This document shows, piece after piece, positions 10,982 through 19,753 of a DNA stretch of 26,272 nucleotides. Numbering within the stretch: position 1 is the first letter of the stretch; each line of letters starts with the position of its first letter. Source of the DNA: Chromera velia (lineage: Eukaryota > Sar > Chromeraceae); contig JAHBMJ010000704.1 in NCBI GenBank assembly GCA_018398765.1, positions 2,501 through 28,772 of the forward strand. Direction: 5' to 3'. The position numbers and the translations under genes are program-made. The notes beneath the pieces were generated by a model that did not search any database, was not told the DNA's origin, and saw nothing but the letters and a program-made list of their open reading frames with translations.

Positions 10982-11497
10982 GCGGGATTTGCGCGCGGCA
11001 GCCTCGGAATGATGAGGCATGGCTCTACGAGCTGTTGCGCGGAAAGCCTCTGGGAGACTCTGCTCATTTTCATCAGTTACTATGAGCTGTCCCATCATTT
11101 GGGATTCATCGAATTCTCTTGCCATTTGAACGCGCCCGCTCTCTCCAGGAAGAGGATTGTCTGGGCACTCGTGCACCTTATCTCGAGGAAGAGAGGGAAG
11201 AAAGACAGAGGATGACCTGATTTGGCATATAACGGGGGGTATTCTCCGTCCGTCACACCTTCGCCCACTCAATATCATCCCCCACTGTCTTGAACCAGAC
11301 CCTTCTGAAAAATGGGACGTTGCTTTATTACAGAAACGACTGTCCCATGGGGACGCAATGCACGCAGTCAGTGTGGAGAAGCTTCGCACGCCTATAGTCC
11401 CAGAGACAGGCATGTTGACCCGAGTTTCTCTCTGGGGACTGTAGCAGTCAGCGCTGGGGGCGGGTATTGGGGGTGGGAAAAGAAGGGGTGGCGGTTT

Positions 11498-11752
11498 CCC
11501 GACAAATCTGTTACCTTTTTTGCGATTCTCCTCCGACCACATCGGCTGTAGATTTGAGAAGTGCAGGCGGCCTAGCTGAGTCTGTGCATCTGGCCTCTTA
11601 CTGTTTGGTTCAAGGAACATAATTAGCATAATATGGTCAACGTGCCACAGACTCCCGTAATTCTCCCACGACATTCCGGGGTTCCCGTGGAAGTCGTCCT
11701 TCTCGAGGTGGGCTTTGAGGTCGGGGAACGAACAACCGAGGTACTCGTGGGT
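11498..11752 (-). other. HNH nuclease domain 1 (intact residues)
   Basis: The segment THEYLGCSF...GMSWENYG leads into WHVDHI (HVDH at 11644-11633), then LHFSNLQPMW and EENRKKGNR. This matches the pattern of phage and giant-virus HNH proteins: WENYG, WHIDHI, HxxNLQPL, EN..K. The His-Asp-His start of the metal site, the Asn and the final EN..K are all present. Residues MLIMF follow HVDHI where domain 2 has VPVKY. Confidence 0.8.
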
Positions 11753-11908
11753 GCGTTTGCTTTGAGCGGGGGCTTTGCCTTTCCGGACAGCAGTCAGGCA
11801 TCTGCTGACTGAATTTCTGACAGTATAGGTCAATCGATATGCAACATCCTCTCTGTACCTTACTCTGTGCCTTTCACGCCTTTCTATGAAAGCGGGATTG
11901 TCCTTCTG

Positions 11909-12382
11909 GCATTTTGTACAGGCGCTTCTCTGGCGTCCATGCTCGCAGATGCTGCCACCCCCGCACTGCTTACATTTTGTGCGCACGCGACCGTGTTTGC
12001 AAATCCTACCCCCACCGCACTCTCGACATACACTGCGAGGACGACCGTGTCCACAAATCGAACTTCCACGACAGTCAACGCAGGTGTACTTGATGCGCCC
12101 GTGTGCACAAATAGCGCTCCCCCCACACTCTTTGCAATTAGCATGCAGCCGACCATGAGCGCAGATCGAGCTGCCCCCACACACTCCACAGTTATGACGC
12201 CTTCACCCATGTTCACAAATCCCTTTTCCTCCGCAGTCTTTGTATTGGGAGTGCTGACGGCCATGTATGCACACTTGTGTCCCCCCGCACTCCTTGCAAT
12301 CATGCTTGCGCTGGCGTCTGTGCTCGCAAATTCCGCCCCCTCCACAATCTCTGCAAAGATATTTTATCCTACCGTGTGGGCA
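11909..12382 (-). other. Zinc-binding repeat array 1 (nine 18-residue units)
   Basis: Each unit follows I-C-x-H-G-R-x-R-x2-C-x2-C-G-G-x2, so four potential metal ligands (C, H, C, C) recur every 18 residues (54 bases). Ligand spacing and GG are fixed, while positions around the ligands vary. Unit 2 has one extra residue between H and C and reads HRR instead of HGR. Unit 3 has Tyr for the third ligand (SQYKDC). Unit 4 contains the TGA after CEHG, where other units have Arg. Confidence 0.85.
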
Positions 12383-13060
12383 CAGTGGTCTCTGCCTACG
12401 GTTTCTATTCGGAGAAGCAGTGTCGAGGAACTCCTTCCCTGAATTACGAGTAGGAGAAACACAGCTCCCTCTCATAACAATCTCCTCAATTGCCTCCCTC
12501 TCCCCGATCCGTGGCACGGCTACCGTTGAAAAATAGGTACATTGGATTCCTCCAAAAGCCTCGTTTCCCAGACCTGCCCGCGCCCTATATATCACGGTCA
12601 GCAATTGCAGAGAGGTAGCAGAGGCGCGACTATCTTTTCTGAACTGCCTTTGATCATGGAGGAGTGCGTAGATGGATTGGATACGGGGTACGTGGAGGCG
12701 CCTCTCTTCAGCAGCCCTGTAGCTGAATGGAGGAGCAAAAGGGCTCAGACGGGAGTCTGGGGGAGGAAAAGACTGGTTCCGCAGTCCTCCTTCGCCCCCT
12801 GTCTTCAGAGACACCCTTGTTGTTGGAATATGAGGGCCACTTGTGAGAGAGAGCCTCAAACTCTCTTGAGCAAGACTGTGATAAATGGTCTGCCTTGTCG
12901 CTGCTTGAACTCTCCATCTTCCATTCATGATGGACGGCTTCGTTCTCTGCCTTTCATTCTGTGAGAAGAGGGCAGGAGTTCTCTGGAGAAGGGAGGAGAC
13001 TGCAGATTGAAGAGAATGGCGTGAAGCGCGTCGATAGAGCTTCGTGGTAATGCGTCTCAT

Positions 13061-13420
13061 TTTGAAGTCACGGTGTGTCGGTTCAGGTCAACAGACAGGC
13101 ACGGAAAATTTTTTCTACAACACTTGGCTCGTTTCAAGTGCAGACATCTGATTCCAAAAGTTGGAAAGTGACTCGGACTAAGCTCTCAACGTAAGAATAG
13201 ATAACCTCAAATGCATCATAAATGGATCCTGCATGCAGCAAGTAGATATGCAAAGAACTGAAGTCTGCCCAGAATGACTGCATGGTGTCACTCCGGCTTG
13301 CTGGTTGTCAGAGCCGCCTAGACCGTATCGACGGTCCGTCTATAAGACTCTATATACACTTAATTGAACGGAACTGCATGTTGCAAATTAAGCGTTGTGA
13401 ACAACGCTTGAGATGCATGT
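13061..13420. other. Spacer upstream of the HNH locus; no gene seen
   Basis: Moderate-GC DNA between the HNH locus start and the 0.9 kb repeat. It would hold the promoter of the minus-strand locus, but I see no clear TATA box or other defined element. Confidence 0.4.
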
Positions 13421-14330
13421 TGCTATGCGCTAGTCTAAACATAAGAAAATAGAGTAAATGATAGAAAATAATAGAAAAGAGGCAATGAATTTAACATTTT
13501 AACTTGGATAAGGAGAGAAGATCAAACGATTGAAAATGAAAATAAAAAAGAAGCAAAAAGATAAGAAAAGACAAGAATTAGGTAAAGACGATCTCTAAGT
13601 TAGGACCTAGCCTCCGTAGCCTAGTGGTTAGGATGAGAGGCTCGGACCGGGAGGTCCCGAGTTCGAGTCCCACCATCGGCAGAATTCCAAAATACATGTA
13701 TCCGAATAAAGCACGGTCTAAAATCGATAAGAGCTGGATAAGACCTGGTCTAAAATCGAAGATAAAAAGAAGCGCGATCAGAAATCGAGACGTCGAATAG
13801 TGCGCGGTCTGAATTCGAATAACCATCAGACCAAAAACCGAATAGTGCACGGTCTGAATTCGAAGTATCCGAATACCACTCGGTCGAAACTCACAATACC
13901 CGATTTTATCTGGTCGAATTCTGCGCGGTCTGAATTCGAATTTAAGCACGGCGATTAATTGGCTCTGAAATCGAATAATCGCCCGGTCTAAATGGACTGT
14001 CGCATCTGCAAAATCGGATCACGCAAGAAAAATTAAAATCTAGATTTCCCTGAGAGGATCTCCGAGGTCATAGGTCATCTCGGGAGGTCCGACACTATCA
14101 GAATTGCCTTTCTGAAGTCAACCTCCAAACTTGAGCAAAAAAACGCGAAGATCTGCATTCGATATTAACGTGAAATTGAGGGATAAGCAATCAACCTTAG
14201 CGCTATAGATTGAATTTTCTGGAACCTGACCTCTGACTCTTCAGACACTTAGATCATCTTGGAGCCTCACTGGAGCCTGACTAGTGTCACTTCCCTTTAT
14301 CTATTCTGAGGGCTTCCTGTAGCTCTTAAC
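13421..14330 (+). repeat. 0.9 kb dispersed repeat, copy A (tRNA-like unit inside)
   Basis: Starts at TGCTATGCGCTAGTCTA and ends at GTAGCTCTTAAC. It matches 15131-16037 almost base for base, with few substitutions and small indels. The order is: AT-rich left part, tRNA-like unit (13610-13681), an array of degenerate units of about 28-32 bases with core GCGGTCTGAATTCGAATA (about 13700-14000), and a unique right part. I see no terminal inverted repeats and no target-site duplication. It may be a long SINE-like element or a local segmental duplication. Minus-strand open frames across the array are repeat artefacts. Confidence 0.85.
13610..13681 (+). ncRNA. tRNA-derived SINE-like unit, copy A (A and B boxes)
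   Basis: A 72-base unit has TAGCCTAGTGG, fitting the polymerase III A box (TRGCNNAGYNGG), and GTTCGAGTC, fitting the B box (GWTCRANNC), with normal spacing. It resembles eukaryotic tRNA-Glu/Asp in the D-arm region. The acceptor stem pairs poorly, and the anticodon region instead forms a hairpin, CTCGGACC-GGGA-GGTCCCGAG with one bulge. It is therefore tRNA-derived and not a working tRNA. Confidence 0.6.
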
Positions 14331-15130
14331 ACGTGGTGACTTTTTTCAACTGTCACAGGAGGATGAGAGGAGTTAATGGGGAGAAAGGAAGGAGGAAGGC
14401 AGAACATGTTCTTCTTTTCTTGAATTTTTTTTTTTCTTTTCTTTCCAGGTTTTCCTCGATTGACCGAAATGAAAAAGAGAGCAAAAGAAAGATGCGCGTC
14501 AATTACAATCATAACAAGAGTGTCAAACGGGGGAGTTGGAAAAAAAAAAAAAGAAAAACTCACGAAAAAGAAGTGTTTAGCTTTCGGTTGACAGAATCAA
14601 GAGACGTGAGAAAAAAAAAGTGTCGGTAGTACTAATGATCTGTATTAAAAAGAAAAAACGGTCGCCTTTGCGATTGTTTTTTTCGTGTGTCCGTCATAGT
14701 CTATGAATCCGCGTGAGTCTCTTACACCAAGTCTATAGATTCCTCGTGTATGTCAGAACTGGGGTGATCTGACACTACATAGAGGTCTGAGTCTGTGCAC
14801 CAATCGGTATATTCCTTTTTTTTTTTTTTTTTTTTTTTTTCCCGGGCCCGGGTTCACTTGTCATCCTTCATAATACTTGGAAACATCGTGTGTCCATTCC
14901 GATCGATAGTCACTTTCGATAAAAAGGAAAATACGGAGGCAACAAAACCCTCGATCAAATTATTTGAAGCAATCAAAAACTTCATTTCACTACTATTTTC
15001 TTTTAGTATTTAACTAAACACTAGACTAAACACCTTCCTAAGTTTGATTCTCATGCAGTTAAGAAAAGGACACACGCATGCTATGCGCTAAGATTTGGGT
15101 ATGGAACCCCAAACTTAAAAGGGAGACGCA
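14331..15130. other. Spacer between the 0.9 kb repeats; T25 tract and CCCGGGCCCGGG palindrome
   Basis: A/T-tract-rich DNA with no supported gene. Bases 14816-14840 are 25 consecutive T, followed at once by the palindrome CCCGGGCCCGGG (14841-14852). On the minus strand this is a GC palindrome followed by a poly(A) tail, as a retroposed insert would leave. The string GCATGCTATGCGCT occurs at about 15077 and 15128, next to the left end of repeat copy B. Confidence 0.5.
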
Positions 15131-16037
15131 TGCTATGCGCTAGTCTAGATATAAGAAAATAGAGTAAATGATAGAAAATAATAGAAAAGAGGCAACGAAT
15201 TTAACATTTTAACTTGGATAAGGAGACAAGATCAAACGATTGAAAATAAAAATAAAAAGAAGCAAAAAGATAAGAAAAGACAAGAATTAGGTAAAGACGA
15301 TCTCTAAGTTAGGACCTAGCCTCCGTAGCCTAATGGTCAGGACGAGAGGCTCGGACCGAGAGGTCCCGAGTTCGAGTCCCACCATCGGCAGAATTCCAAA
15401 ATACATGCATCCGAATAAAGCACGGTCTAAAATCGATAAGAGCTGGATAAGACCTGGTCTAAAATCGAAGATAAAAAGAAGCGCGATCAGAAATCGAGAC
15501 GTCGAATAGTGCGCGGTCTGAATTCGAATAACCATCAGACCAAAAACCGAATAGTGCACGGTCTGAATTCGAAGTATCCGAATACCACTCGGTCGAAACT
15601 CACAATACCCGATTTTATCTGGTCGAATTCTGCGCGGTCTGAATTCGAATTTAAGCACGGCGATTAATCGGCTCTGAAGTCGAATAATCGCCCGGTCTGA
15701 ATGGACTGTCGCATCTGCAAAATCGGATCACGCAAGAAAAATCAAAATCTAGATTTCCCTGAGAGGATCTCCGAGGTCATAGGTCATCTCGGGAGGTCCG
15801 ACACTATCAGAATTGCCTTTCTGAAGTCAACCTCCAAACTTGAGCAAAAACGCGAAGATCTGCATTCGATATTGACGTGAAATTGAGTGATAAGCGATCA
15901 ACCTTAGCGCTATAGATTGAATTTTCTGGAACCTGACCTCTGACTCTTCAGACACTTAGATCATCTTGGAGCCTCACTGGAGCCTGACTAGTGTCACTTC
16001 CCTTTATCTATTCTGAGGGCTTCCTGTAGCTCTTAAC
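15131..16037 (+). repeat. 0.9 kb dispersed repeat, copy B
   Basis: Second copy of the element at 13421-14330, same orientation, offset about 1710 bases. It ends at CTCTTAAC directly against the GGAA microsatellite. Differences from copy A are mostly transitions plus a two-base change in an A run. Confidence 0.85.
15319..15390 (+). ncRNA. tRNA-derived SINE-like unit, copy B
   Basis: Same 72-base unit as copy A with four transitions. The A box reads TAGCCTAATGG (one mismatch) and the B box GTTCGAGTC is unchanged. The internal hairpin keeps its stem; its loop is GAGA instead of GGGA, still of GNRA form. Confidence 0.6.
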
Positions 16038-16700
16038 AAAGGAAGGAAAGTAAGGAGTCTTAGATAAAGAAAGAAGGAAGGCCAATTAATAAACATGGAA
16101 GGCAAGACAGAAGGAAGGAAGGAAAAAAGGAATCAAGAAAACAAGAAAAAAGAAGGAAGAAAGAGAGGAAGGAAGGAAGGAAAGAAGGAAAAAAGGAAGG
16201 AAGGAAGGAAGAACGGCAGTCAGGGATAAAAGACAGAAGAAAATGAAAAAAGAAGGAACTTCAAGGAAAGAAGAAAGCAGCAGGGGAAGGAAGAAAGAAG
16301 CAAAAGGAGAGACAGGGCAATGAAGGAAGGAAGAAGGAAGGAAGGAAGGAAGGAAGGAAGAAAGGAAGGAAGGAAGGAAGGAAGGAAGGAAGAAAGGAAA
16401 GAAGGAAGGAAGGAAGGAAAAAAGGAAGAAAGGAAAGAAACGAATAGAGGAAAGACGGGAAAAACGATGGAAGAAAGGAAGGATGAAAGACAGGAAGGAA
16501 ACAGACACAGAAAGCTTGAAAATTTTTGAACAGAAGAAAGAACGAAAGTACGACGGGGGAACGATGCAATGAAGGGAGGAAAGAAAGACGGAAAGAAGGG
16601 ATTCTAACAAGGAAAAAAAGGAAGAAAGGATCGAAGAAGGAAGAAAGAAAGAAAGTCACAAAGAGAGAAAGAGAGAGAGGGGGAAAAAGAAAGAGAGAGA

Positions 16701-16738
<38 letters not shown>

Positions 16739-16790
16739 GAAAGAAGAGAAGAAGGGAAGAAAAGGAGGAAGACACAAAAACAATCACGTT
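16038..16790. repeat. Polypurine tract: GGAA/GAAA microsatellite grading into GA repeat
   Basis: About 750 bases are almost purely A and G on the plus strand. GGAA/GAAA units run to about 16660, then (GA)n to about 16740. The strand asymmetry makes triplex (H-DNA) structures possible. Open frames on both strands (Ser-Phe-Leu-Pro or Arg-Lys-Glu-Gly repeats) are artefacts. Short GGAA tracts recur at about 19268-19305 and 19425-19445 inside an intron. Confidence 0.95.
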
Positions 16791-16884
16791 GGGCCAAATA
16801 TGCAATACATGTACCGCACTTGATGGCTCACCGATACACCATACGCAATCGCGCGATGTGATATGAGACTGATTTTTATGCACT

Positions 16885-17060
16885 TTCAAGGCATCGAATA
16901 TTGATCAATCGATGTTGCAAAGAGGGTAAATTAATCGACCTTGCAAGGTCCGTCTACTCATCATGGATCAAAACAGATCGACTCCAGACTTCATATAGAT
17001 CGATACTCGAGACTTTGAAAGCAAAATTTGTAAGTATATCGATCGATATCGATATTACTG
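16885..17060 (+). promoter_or_regulatory. ATCGAT-rich upstream region of the 17067 gene
   Basis: Several ATCGAT or close variants cluster just before the first ATG: CAATCGATG near 16908, AGATCGATAC near 16998, and ATCGATCGATATCGATATT at 17039-17057. A GTAAGT at 17030 could be a 5' UTR splice donor. Position and clustering suggest a promoter or 5' UTR. No TATA box is evident. Confidence 0.25.
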
Positions 17061-17066
17061 TCCACA

Positions 17067-18175
17067 ATGATGTCTCTTGATGTCGATCCGTATGCTGACA
17101 CAGACTTCGCAGCCAGTGCGAGTGAGTCGTTTCATCTTCGTATTGATAGAAGAACCTATGCCGCTCAAGGAGAGGTTCCAAAAGACGCAGAATTTGGAGT
17201 GTCCAACTTACCGAGAGCAGAACGCAATGCAGCAAATATTACGTGGATTAGAGATGCTAAGTACAAGGTCTGCCTCCAGAAAAAAATATACAGACAATAC
17301 CAACTTTATTTTCTGCCGTTGAATCTCATGGTTGCGAACAAAGTCTCTTGCCGCAGACTCGCTGCAACGTTATAAAACTCCCGTTGCATCTATAAGAATG
17401 ATGAGCTCAGGGGAGCTTTGACCAAGATCTTTCCAGAAGTCGATCTGAGTCTTTTTCAAGAGTTCGCAGTTTGCGGTCTTCCGCGGAAGGTGTTGTCCGA
17501 CGTTTTGAAAAGATTCATGCTTCATGCAATCAAAAAACTCGAGTTGTCGTTGGTGCCGGAGAGTCGATATTGCACTCCTATTGCAGTGTTTCACCCATTT
17601 GAGGGGAAGTTGGAAATCTGCTTTGTCTACAAGGTGTTGCCTCGAGTCTGGAAGAAAGAGATGACCCTTGCAGAAGCCGTGGCATTCTCAATATATCAGT
17701 TGAAACACAAGAAGAGGGAGGGTGGATACTTCAAGAAGAGAACGCTATCAGTTTTGAAGGGAAGCTTGAAAGGCGAAGTCGATCGCAAGGCCATCAACTT
17801 TGAGTCGATCTCCCAAGGGCCCGTTGTGTTTGATCCGAAAAGGCAAAAGATTTGTATATAGAAACGGCTCGTCGCCCTCCTATGGGAGGACGCGTTCACA
17901 TTCGGAAAGATAACACTTGGTCGTCACATGCTCCAAGCCGTCCTCTGGTTTCTAGATCCAGAAATGGACTTTTTGAAGCGAGGGTTTACAAAGGCGTCGA
18001 CTCTGTACAGCGTGAAGAGGGAGTGCAAGAGTACTATTGGAATGGCAATGGCTCAGCGGATGGCAGAGGCCTTGTTTGAGCTATTTGACAACCCTATCTG
18101 GTCAGTTGGTCCGGGCCGTTTGTCCATCGATCGGTCTCCTATACACGTGAGTCTGTCTGACTCACTCTCCCTGTG

Positions 18176-18210
<35 letters not shown>

Positions 18211-19729
18211 GTGGCCGTCTGTGTGTCTATCTGTATGTCATCAATTTGTTAGTGTACGCCTTTCTGTTTGTCATGCAGTCAGTTTGTCTCGCTCTATCAC
18301 TCACTTTCTGTTGCAGCACTGCATTGATGTGCATACATGCAGAATTGCCAAAGAGTTCTCTAACGCTCCACTGGACATCAAACTCGAGCTGATCACCGAG
18401 ATCTTGTACGTGGCTGATGACAAACAGCTCCGAGCAGCTCTCGGCATAGCGACAGGGAAGTCCGTGTTTTGGCATGCAATCTGGCTGATCGGTGCCTACA
18501 ATTGGTATTGGTGTTGTGAAGTAGCGGAGTCACAAAGACGGATTCTGGAGGGGGACTTTCACCGTCTTATTGCATTCCTCGCTGAACTCAGACAGAAGGG
18601 GGTGAAAGCCGACGGAAAACCCTATGCAAAAAGCTCTTTAGACAGAATTTCAGGTCAGCAGCTCGCCATTCCAGCTTTTGCCCTCTCCACTACTTGTTTT
18701 TTTCCCTTCTCTCGTTCACTGCTGCTTTCTTTCGCCTTCCTTGCTTTTCTCTGTCTTCCTTCTGTTTGACTGCTTTGTACATAGAATCGTGATTGATGCA
18801 TCTTGATTGTCTTCTTTATCTTGATATGCTTTCTGAATTTCAGCGGAGTTGCGCAAAGAGGCCGTCTACGGAGGGGCGTCGTTGCCCTTCTATTTGAGGG
18901 AGGTGGTTGTCAAGTTCGAAAAGATTGCCGCAGCGGCCGCTGCCGAGAAGGGGGCAGGAGAGGTGGCACAGAAGCTGAAGATTCTCCCACTTCCGGGGGG
19001 TATGCATAGCTGCCTGTCCCTCGACAAAAACAGTCTTGATGCCACAGTTCGCCTGGCCGAAAACGTGGATATCAGCAAACTCAGTGAGAATCTCTCCACC
19101 ATCTTGCAGCAGGAACTTGAGAAGCCTCAACTGATCGACAAGCTCAAATCGGACACCGGAGTAAAGAAGCTGTGCTCGCGAGCAGTAACCATAGCTCACC
19201 TATACGATCAGTATGAACGCATCGGCGAAAACGTAATTTCTCCAAACCTTCAGGTCAGGACGAAATTAAGAAAGAAAGAAGGAAGGAAAGAAGGAAAGAA
19301 GGAAGCCCCACATCTTTGACTGAATTATTCACCCATTAGATCCAGTCATACAGAGACAAGAAAGCGCACATAAAGACAGTAAGACCCTAACTATATGCGA
19401 AAGCAAACTCAGGAAGTAAGCTTAGGAAGGAAGGAAAGAAGAGAAACAGATAGATTGTATAAAGACATAAATAAACCTGTATGTCTATTAATTATGATAT
19501 TGTTGTCTTTGTGCAGATGCCAATGGCATTAGCCTATCGTTTCCGACGGTTGTTTTATTGGAGGAGACCCTTTGACCTCGGGAATTCTCTCGATACGTCT
19601 GTTGCTGCCTGTCTCTTGGCAGGTGTGTTGTATTTTACGAAGCCCGTGACGACGTGGGGCAACTTCCACTTAGTGAACGTTCAGGTCCTGGCCGAGTTTC
19701 ATAGAGAGAGAAAAATTCCCTTTTTTTAA
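17067..19729 (+). CDS. Unknown intron-containing protein (four exons), in-frame TAA and TAG in exon 1
   Basis: Exons by frame and splice signals are 17067-18146, 18317-18653, 18844-19253 and 19517-19729. The introns have GTGAGT, GTCAGC and GTCAGG donors and ..GCAG or TTTCAG acceptors, and the frame is preserved at all three junctions. Starting at ATG 17067 (ATG 17070 is equally possible) this gives 679 codons before the TAA at 19727. Exon 1 contains in-frame TAA (17373, codon 103) and TAG (17859, codon 265), with coding-like sequence on both sides and no frameshift. The product is mixed alpha-helical, with an Ala-rich segment (KIAAAAAAEKGAG) in exon 3 and a Trp/Tyr/Cys-rich patch (GAYNWYWCCEV) in exon 2. 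I recognise no family. Only 24 bases separate its TAA from the next ATG, in the same frame, so both may be one gene. Confidence 0.55.
18147..18316 (+). other. Intron 1 (phase 0)
   Basis: Begins GTGAGT after CAC and ends TCTGTTGCAG. It contains a TGTC microsatellite (about 18176-18210). Removing it joins two coding stretches in frame. Confidence 0.75.
18654..18843 (+). other. Intron 2 (phase 1)
   Basis: Donor CAG|GTCAGC, pyrimidine-rich middle, acceptor TGAATTTCAG. Joining restores one frame across the exons. Confidence 0.75.
19254..19516 (+). other. Intron 3 (phase 0), holds GGAA microsatellites
   Basis: Donor CAG|GTCAGG, acceptor TTGTGCAG. It includes two GGAA/GAAA tracts like the array at 16038-16790. 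Confidence 0.75.
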
Positions 19730-19753
19730 CTAGATGAAGGCAGGGGGGAGCAG

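Larger units (their letters stand above)
10031..13060 (-). pseudogene. Tandem two-module zinc-repeat array / HNH endonuclease-like locus, broken by two stops
   Basis: From an ATG at 13060 (an in-frame TGA lies about nine codons upstream) one frame of 1010 codons runs to a TGA at 10033-10031. It is interrupted by TGA at 12205-12203 and TAG at 10231-10229. The order is: an Arg/Ser-rich N-terminus beginning MRRITTKLYRRASRHSL, resembling a mitochondrial presequence; nine zinc repeats (about 12382-11909); HNH domain 1 (about 11752-11498); a linker without recognisable domains; nine zinc repeats (about 10981-10511); and HNH domain 2 (about 10336-10082). Known biology: HNH folds cut DNA, and C-x-H-G-R repeat arrays occur in algae, protists and giant viruses. 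Inference: a DNA-binding array guiding a nuclease. The linker has a long pyrimidine tract followed by CAG near 11220-11165 on the minus strand. It could therefore be an intron or an intergenic stretch separating two genes. Confidence 0.7.

Noticed and set aside
10511..12382. CRISPR-like spaced repeats
   Set aside because: The 54-base periodicity is coding, the repeats are degenerate, and they have no distinct spacers.
10508..12442. Long plus-strand frames opposite the zinc arrays (10508-11215, 11867-12442)
   Set aside because: They are antisense shadows of the 54-base repeats. The minus frame has regular Cys/His ligands and an HNH domain.
13610..13681. Functional tRNA gene
   Set aside because: The acceptor stem has only three or four pairs, the T stem is weak, and no proper anticodon loop forms. 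Only the promoter boxes are tRNA-like.
13578..13949. Minus-strand 123-codon protein (also at 15287-15658)
   Set aside because: The frame spans the internal array of a dispersed repeat, and its peptide repeats mirror the DNA repeats.
16086..16889. Long frames of Ser-Phe-Leu-Pro or Arg-Lys-Glu-Gly repeats on both strands
   Set aside because: Polypurine microsatellites lack stops in several frames. Composition explains these frames fully.
17077..17322. Overlapping plus-strand frame MMSIRMLTQ... as the true start of the gene
   Set aside because: It does not connect in frame to the downstream exons, whereas the frame from 17067 does.
19685..19733. Short intron 19685-19733 (CAG|GTCCTG ... AACTAG) to remove the TAA at 19727
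   Set aside because: Its 49-base length shifts the frame and leads to an early TAG.
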